Source: Gallionella sp. (lineage in GTDB: Bacteria > Pseudomonadota > Gammaproteobacteria > Burkholderiales > Gallionellaceae). From it: DNA of 9,059 nucleotides. Both the position numbers and the translations under genes were made by a program. Location of the stretch: assembly GCA_024654105.1 (NCBI GenBank), contig JANLID010000214.1:1-9059 (forward strand), read 5' to 3'. Of the stretch, positions 4,935-9,059 are shown one piece after another. The notes below the pieces were generated by a model, which saw only the letters and a program-made list of their open reading frames with translations, made no database searches and was not told the origin of the DNA. Position 1 is the stretch's first letter. Every line of letters starts with the position of its first letter.

Positions 4935-6637
4935 TACAGCTCCTCCGCCAGAATAATTTCCGACAAGCCACGGCCGCCGGGAACCATCGGATAGACGTTT
5001 TCCGTCGGATCGGTCTTGAAGTCCATGAACACCAGGTCATGCTTGCGCGCAAAAGCCTCTTTCAACGCCGGCTCGACATCCGCAGGCTTTTCGATGCGCA
5101 TCCCGACATGCCCATACGCCTCGGCCAGCCTGACAAAATCCGGCAGCGCGTTCATGTAAGTCTCGGAATAGCGGTTGCCATGGAAGAACTCCTGCCACTG
5201 CCGCACCATGCCCAGATAGCCGTTATTAAGCAAAATCACCTTGATCGGCAGGTGAAATTGCTTGCAGGTGGACAGCTCCTGAATGTTCATCTGGATGCTG
5301 CCTTCGCCCGTCACACAGGCCACCGTCGCGCCGGGATTGACCATCTGCACGCCCATCGCCGCCGGCAAGCCGAAGCCCATCGTGCCCAGGCCGCCGGAAG
5401 TAATCCAGCGGCGCGGCTGGTCGAACTTGTAGTACTGCGCCGCCCACATCTGGTGCTGGCCAACATCAGTTGTGATGAACGCATCGCCACCGGTAATTTC
5501 ATGCAGCTTCTCGATCACGAATTGCGGCTTGATGATTTCGGCGGAATTCTTGTAGCGCATCTTGCCACCCGCAGCGCGCCACTCATCCACCTGCTGCCAC
5601 CATACTGCCATGGCCGCCGCATCGGGCGTACTGTTGCGCAACACATCCAGCAACTCGTCCAGCACCAGCTTGACGTCGCCGACGATGGGTAGATCCACCT
5701 TGACGCGCTTGGCGATCGAGGATGGGTCGATGTCGATGTGGATGATCTTGCGCGGCACTTCGGCAAAATGTTCGACATTGCCGATCACGCGGTCGTCAAA
5801 GCGCGCGCCGACCGCCAGCAACACGTCGCAATGCTGCATCGCCATATTCGCTTCATAGGTGCCGTGCATCCCCAGCATCCCGACAAAGTGCTTGTCGCTG
5901 GCCGGAAAACCGCCCAAACCCATCAGCGTATTGGTGCAGGGAAAGTTCAGCAAGCGCACCAGGCTGATCAATTGCGCGGATGCATCCGACAGCACCACGC
6001 CGCCGCCCGCATAAATCATCGGTCGCCTGGCTTGCAGCAGCATCTGCGCCGCGCGCCTGATCTGCCCGCTGTCGCCCTTGCCGGCCGGATGATAGGAGCG
6101 GATGTTCACGCTGGCCGGATACTCAAAACTGGCCTTCTGATTGGACACATCCTTGGGAATATCCACCAACACCGGGCCGGGCCTGCCAGACTTGGCAAGA
6201 TAAAATGCTTTCTTGATAGTCGGCGCGATATCCTTCGCATCCTTGACCAGAAAATTATGCTTCACGCACGGGCGGGTAATGCCCACCGCATCGACTTCCT
6301 GGAAGGCATCTTCGCCGATCGCGCCGGTCGGAACCTGGCCGCTGATAACCACCATCGGCGTGGAATCCATGTAGGCCGTCGCGATGCCGGTCACGGCATT
6401 GGTCAGCCCGGGCCCGGAAGTGACGAGCGCTACGCCTACCCTGTCGGAAGACCGCGCATAGCCGTCAGCCGCATGCACCGCAGCCTGCTCATGGCGCACT
6501 AGCACGTGCTTGACCTTGTCCTGCTGAAACAGCGCGTCATAAATGAACAACACCGCCCCGCCGGGGTAGCCAAACACATATTCAACCTGTTCCTCCTGCA
6601 AACAGCGGATCAGTATCTCCGCGCCGGTCAACTCCAT
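4934..6637 (-). CDS. ilvB: Acetohydroxyacid (acetolactate) synthase large catalytic subunit
   Basis: ThDP- and FAD-dependent enzyme joining two pyruvates to acetolactate, or pyruvate plus 2-ketobutyrate to acetohydroxybutyrate. From the chosen ATG it has 567 residues: an N-terminal pyrimidine-binding domain with FGYPGGAVL and the catalytic Glu in RHEQAAVHAADGYAR (about residue 50), a central FAD domain (about 190-340), and a C-terminal ThDP domain with TSGGLGTMGFGLPAA and the cofactor motif near 444-472. In that motif the usual GDG reads GEG. The ATG at 6637 matches the family N-terminus (MELTGAEI) and has AAGGTG six bases upstream. A GTG at 6646 with AGGA seven bases upstream would add three residues and cannot be excluded. 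It is the first gene of the minus-strand set and resembles the E. coli IlvI type. Confidence 0.96.
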   Translation of the reverse strand: MELTGAEILIRCLQEEQVEYVFGYPGGAVLFIYDALFQQDKVKHVLVRHEQAAVHAADGYARSSDRVGVALVTSGPGLTNAVTGIATAYMDSTPMVVISGQVPTGAIGEDAFQEVDAVGITRPCVKHNFLVKDAKDIAPTIKKAFYLAKSGRPGPVLVDIPKDVSNQKASFEYPASVNIRSYHPAGKGDSGQIRRAAQMLLQARRPMIYAGGGVVLSDASAQLISLVRLLNFPCTNTLMGLGGFPASDKHFVGMLGMHGTYEANMAMQHCDVLLAVGARFDDRVIGNVEHFAEVPRKIIHIDIDPSSIAKRVKVDLPIVGDVKLVLDELLDVLRNSTPDAAAMAVWWQQVDEWRAAGGKMRYKNSAEIIKPQFVIEKLHEITGGDAFITTDVGQHQMWAAQYYKFDQPRRWITSGGLGTMGFGLPAAMGVQMVNPGATVACVTGEGSIQMNIQELSTCKQFHLPIKVILLNNGYLGMVRQWQEFFHGNRYSETYMNALPDFVRLAEAYGHVGMRIEKPADVEPALKEAFARKHDLVFMDFKTDPTENVYPMVPGGRGLSEIILAEEL

Positions 6638-6678
6638 CTCAATCACCTTGTATTCCTGCCAATCTCAAAGAATCACGT

Positions 6679-6718
6679 AAGATAAAGGCTGGTGGCGTTT
6701 TGGTCAACCAATCAACGC
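6679..6718 (-). promoter_or_regulatory. Candidate ilvB operon promoter with overlapping dyad
   Basis: On the minus strand, TTGACC (6707 to 6702, 5/6 to the -35 consensus) and TATCTT (6684 to 6679, 4/6 to the -10 consensus) are separated by 17 bp. Transcription would start near 6672, leaving about 25-35 bases before ilvB, too short for a leader-peptide attenuator. The -35 is the centre of a 24-bp dyad (6695-6718): GCGTT-TTGGT-CA-ACCAA-TC-AACGC. Repression by a protein bound there would be natural, but no regulator gene is in the window. Confidence 0.5.
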
Positions 6719-6755
6719 AATAATCGACGTAATATAAGGGCAAGATTGCTGCTGC

Positions 6756-6784
6756 TTCATAAACCTGCCGGAAAACGCTAGAAT
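6756..6784 (+). promoter_or_regulatory. Candidate ilvE promoter
   Basis: TTCATA (6756-6761, 4/6 to -35) and TAGAAT (6779-6784, 5/6 to -10) are 17 bp apart, giving a start near 6791 and a leader of about 33 bases with AAAGGA before ilvE. The promoter is back-to-back with that of ilvB and about 50 bp from it. Confidence 0.45.
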
Positions 6785-6823
6785 CGCCGCTTTGCAACCG
6801 ACCCATCAAAGGAACCCCACATT

Positions 6824-7744
6824 ATGTCGATGTCCGACCGCGACGGTTTTATCTGGTATGACGGCAAGCTTGTGCCATGGCGCGATGCTACGACCCATGT
6901 GCTGACCCACACGCTGCATTACGGCATGGGCGTGTTTGAAGGGCTGCGCGCTTACAAGGCCGAAAAAGGCACGGCGATTTTCCGCCTGCGGGAGCATACC
7001 GACCGGCTGTTCAATTCCGCATACATCTTCCAGATGAAGATGCCGTTTGACAAAAAAACCATCATGGAAGCGCATCGCGAAGTAGTGCGCATCAACAAGC
7101 TGGAATCATGTTACATCCGTCCGATCTGTTTTTACGGTTCCGAGGCGATGGGTATCGCCGCCACTGCCCTCAGTACCCACGTTGCCGTGGCTGCATGGCC
7201 GTGGGGCGCGTATCTGGGCGAAGAAGGCATGGCCAAAGGCATCCGCGTCAAGACTTCCAGCTTCACCCGCCATCATGTCAACATCAATATGTGCCGCTCC
7301 AAATCGGTAGGCACTTATACCAACTCCATCCTGGCGCACCAGGAAGTAGCGCACGACGGCTACGATGAAGCATTGCTGCTGGATGTGGACGGTTACGTTG
7401 CGGAGGGTGCCGGCGAAAACATTTTCATCGTCAAGAAAGGCAAGCTGTATACGCCCGATCTGACTTCCTGCCTGGAAGGCATCACGCGCGACTCCATTCT
7501 CATGCTGGCGAAAGAACTCGGCATCGAGTTGATCGAGAAACGTATCACCCGCGATGAAGTCTACACCGCGGACGAAGCCTTTTTTACCGGCACCGCAGCC
7601 GAGGTTACCCCGATCCGCGAACTGGATAACCGCACCATCGGCATCGGTTCGCGCGGCCCGATTACCACCAAACTACAGCAGGCTTTCTTTGATTGCGTCA
7701 CAGGCAAGCACCCGCAGCACACCGATTGGTTGTCCTACGTCTAA
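6824..7744 (+). CDS. ilvE: Branched-chain amino acid aminotransferase
   Basis: PLP-dependent class IV (fold-type IV) transaminase that moves the amino group between glutamate and the keto acids of leucine, isoleucine and valine, the last step of the pathway. The 306 residues match the E. coli enzyme's size and layout. Visible hallmarks are the YGMGVFEGLRAY substrate-pocket segment (33-44), the likely Schiff-base Lys160 in CRSKSVGTYTNS, and the signature region from YDEALLLDVDGYVAEGAGENIF through CLEGITRDSIL to FFTGTAAEVTPI. The ATG at 6824 is preceded by AAAGGA at ten bases; the ATG two codons later is too far from it. The stop is 11 bp before the zinc-finger gene, so co-transcription is likely. 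It diverges from ilvBNC, keeping both ends of the pathway around one control region. Confidence 0.97.
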   Translation: MSMSDRDGFIWYDGKLVPWRDATTHVLTHTLHYGMGVFEGLRAYKAEKGTAIFRLREHTDRLFNSAYIFQMKMPFDKKTIMEAHREVVRINKLESCYIRPICFYGSEAMGIAATALSTHVAVAAWPWGAYLGEEGMAKGIRVKTSSFTRHHVNINMCRSKSVGTYTNSILAHQEVAHDGYDEALLLDVDGYVAEGAGENIFIVKKGKLYTPDLTSCLEGITRDSILMLAKELGIELIEKRITRDEVYTADEAFFTGTAAEVTPIRELDNRTIGIGSRGPITTKLQQAFFDCVTGKHPQHTDWLSYV

Positions 7745-7755
7745 GGGGGAATATC

Positions 7756-7956
7756 GTGAACAACGAAAACATCACCCAGCGCTACATCGAAGTAACCGCG
7801 CACGACTTACCATTAGCTTGTCCGATGCCGAACATGAGCCTGTGGAACACCCACCCGAAAGTCATGATTCCGCTCAATCATGGCGGCGAAGCGCGTTGCC
7901 CGTATTGCGGCACCTTGTATAAATTCAAGGGCGAGTTACCCAAGGCGCACCATTAA
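7756..7956 (+). CDS. Small CHCC-type zinc-finger domain protein
   Basis: A 66-residue protein with Cys22, His33, Cys48 and Cys51 (C-x10-H-x14-C-x2-C). This fits the zf-CHCC family, related to the C-terminal zinc domain of the mitochondrial complex I subunit NDUFS6. The conserved core around WNTHPKVMIPL and CPYCGTLYKF is intact. The start is GTG at 7756, with GGGGGA five bases upstream and 11 bp after the ilvE stop. Starts further upstream would overlap ilvE and lack conserved sequence. The bacterial function is not established to my knowledge. Similar small zinc proteins next to ilvE and waaF are seen in other betaproteobacteria, so the position alone does not assign it to either pathway. Confidence 0.9.
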   Translation: MNNENITQRYIEVTAHDLPLACPMPNMSLWNTHPKVMIPLNHGGEARCPYCGTLYKFKGELPKAHH

Positions 7957-7978
7957 CTCAATGCGTGCTCTGGTTCAC

Positions 7979-8016
7979 GGGTGCGTTTCACGCACCATGG
8001 TGTGTGAAACGCACCC
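7979..8016. repeat. 38-bp near-perfect palindrome between the zinc-finger gene and waaF
   Basis: Two 19-base arms (7979-7997 and 7998-8016) are complementary except for one pair, meeting at CCATGG. The arm core, GTGCGTTTCACGCACC, resembles a type of extragenic palindrome I have seen dispersed in proteobacterial genomes. No T run follows on either side, so it is not a classic terminator, though the mRNA hairpin would be strong. A degenerate third half-copy lies at 8029-8052. Confidence 0.7.
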
Positions 8017-8028
8017 TACAGCACATCG

Positions 8029-8052
8029 AGGCGCGTGAAGCGCACACTACTG
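8029..8052 (+). repeat. Decayed half-copy of the palindrome arm abutting the waaF start
   Basis: These 24 bases match the right arm plus flank of the preceding palindrome (7998-8021) at 18 of 24 positions, in the same orientation, 31 bp away. The copy contains the alternative GTG start at 8035 and ends at the base before the ATG at 8053, so the repeat makes up the waaF translation-start region. Confidence 0.45.
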
Positions 8053-9059
8053 ATGCACCAAACCGCAATACACAAAATTCTGGTTGTCAGCCCGAGTTGG
8101 GTAGGCGACTGCATGCTGATGCAGCCGATGCTGATGCGCCTCATGCAACATCACCCCGGTTGCCGTATCGACGTGTTCGCCCCGCCGTGGACGGAGAAAC
8201 TGTTGCGCGCCATACCGGAGATACATGAGGTCATCATCAACCCGTTCCCGCACGGCGCGCTGCAACTGGCGGCGCGTTACCGGCTCGGCAAACAACTGCG
8301 CGCCACGCGCTATGACCAGGTCATCGTGCTGCCCAACTCGTGGAAATCCGCGCTGGTGCCATTCTTTGCGCATATCCCGCTACGCATCGGTTTTGTCGGC
8401 GAGTCGCGCTATATCCTGCTCAGCGACGCACGCAAGCTCGATAAACAAAAGCTGCCGCTGATGGTGGAACGCTTCGCGCAACTCGCCGAGGATGCGCAAG
8501 GCGAAATCCCGCGCCCGCTGGCGAACCCAAAACTGGCAATCAGCGAAGCGCAACGCGACGCGACCCTGCACAAACTGAAGCTGACGCTGAACCAACCCGT
8601 CGCGGCATTCTGCCCGGGCGCCGAGTACGGCCCCGCCAAGCGCTGGCCGGCAGCTTATTATGCGAACATCGCACAGCGCCTGCGACAACACGGCTATGCG
8701 GTATGGCTGATCGGCTCCGCCAAGGACCAACCCGTTGCGGATGAAATCAATCGACTTGCCGGTGCGCAATGCATCAACCTGTGCGGCCGCACCGATCTGG
8801 GCGATGCCATCGCGCTGCTGGCCTGCGCACATCTGGTTATCAGCAATGACTCCGGCCTGATGCATCTGGCCGCAGCGCTCGACCGTCCGATGCTGGCGCT
8901 GTTCGGCTCCAGCAGCCCGCAATTCACCCCGCCGCTGTCCGCACAGGCACACGTGCTAAAAATCGACATCAAGTGCAGCCCATGTTTCAAGCGCGAATGT
9001 CCGCTGGGACATTTCAACTGCATGATGAAGCTGACGCCGGATCATGTATGGAACGAACT
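8053..9059 (+). CDS. waaF: LPS heptosyltransferase II, 3' end beyond the window
   Basis: A GT9-family glycosyltransferase that adds the second L-glycero-D-manno-heptose from ADP-heptose to the LPS inner core, on the cytoplasmic face of the inner membrane. The 335 visible codons cover nearly the whole protein (family length about 345-350). The N-terminal ILVVSPSWVGD holds the probable catalytic Asp19. VLPNSWKSALVPFFA, FCPGAEYGPAKRWP, NDSGLMHLAAAL and FGSSSPQFTPPLS align with E. coli WaaF. A C-terminal cluster, Cys308, 311, 316 and 323 (C-x2-C-x4-C-x6-C), is absent from my recollection of the E. coli protein. The ATG at 8053 has no good Shine-Dalgarno sequence; an in-frame GTG at 8035 has GAGG only three bases upstream and would add six residues. 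The distinction from other heptosyltransferases rests on resemblance to WaaF. Confidence 0.92.
   Translation, partial: MHQTAIHKILVVSPSWVGDCMLMQPMLMRLMQHHPGCRIDVFAPPWTEKLLRAIPEIHEVIINPFPHGALQLAARYRLGKQLRATRYDQVIVLPNSWKSALVPFFAHIPLRIGFVGESRYILLSDARKLDKQKLPLMVERFAQLAEDAQGEIPRPLANPKLAISEAQRDATLHKLKLTLNQPVAAFCPGAEYGPAKRWPAAYYANIAQRLRQHGYAVWLIGSAKDQPVADEINRLAGAQCINLCGRTDLGDAIALLACAHLVISNDSGLMHLAAALDRPMLALFGSSSPQFTPPLSAQAHVLKIDIKCSPCFKRECPLGHFNCMMKLTPDHVWNE

Noticed and set aside
5738..6502. Plus-strand open frame opposite ilvB
   Set aside because: His/Arg/Ala-rich antisense shadow with no start signal or recognised domain.
7979..8016. Intrinsic terminator for the ilvE-zinc-finger operon
   Set aside because: The stem is strong but no T run follows on the plus strand, and waaF begins shortly after; treated as a repeat instead.

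Overview
The window looks like chromosomal core DNA from a Betaproteobacterium, most likely a Gallionellaceae/Nitrosomonadales-type organism. This rests on the protein sequences, the moderately high G+C and the gene order ilvB-ilvN-ilvC-psd-pssA-leuA, which is familiar from betaproteobacteria. The genus is inference. No phage, transposase, CRISPR array, tRNA or rRNA gene was seen.

Layout. From about 6646 down to 127, the minus strand carries one long set of co-oriented genes: ilvB and ilvN (acetohydroxyacid synthase large and small subunits, overlapping by one base), ilvC (ketol-acid reductoisomerase), psd (phosphatidylserine decarboxylase), pssA (phosphatidylserine synthase) and leuA (2-isopropylmalate synthase). 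From 6824 rightward, the plus strand carries ilvE (branched-chain aminotransferase), a 66-residue CHCC zinc-finger protein, and the first 335 codons of a waaF-type LPS heptosyltransferase that runs off the right edge. The two sets diverge from a 177-bp region holding promoter candidates for both directions. At the extreme left edge there may be the first codons of another minus-strand gene.

How the genes work together. IlvBN makes acetolactate or acetohydroxybutyrate from pyruvate, IlvC reduces and isomerises it, LeuA diverts 2-ketoisovalerate to leucine, and IlvE makes the final amino acids. The dehydratase IlvD and the later leucine enzymes are not in the window. PssA and Psd are consecutive steps (CDP-diacylglycerol to phosphatidylserine to phosphatidylethanolamine) placed inside the amino-acid gene set. 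WaaF belongs to LPS inner-core assembly.

What deserves a second look is mainly between the genes. (1) A 26-codon leucine-rich leader ORF lies between pssA and leuA, with a -10-like box so close that the leader may be translated from a leaderless mRNA. (2) The whole ilvC-psd spacer is a fold-back of purine-rich heptamers, which leaves psd with no visible Shine-Dalgarno sequence. (3) A 24-bp dyad flanked by direct repeats 52 bp apart covers the ilvB promoter. (4) A near-perfect 38-bp palindrome with a decayed extra copy runs up to the waaF start. No clearly new protein system is present; the coding content is housekeeping.
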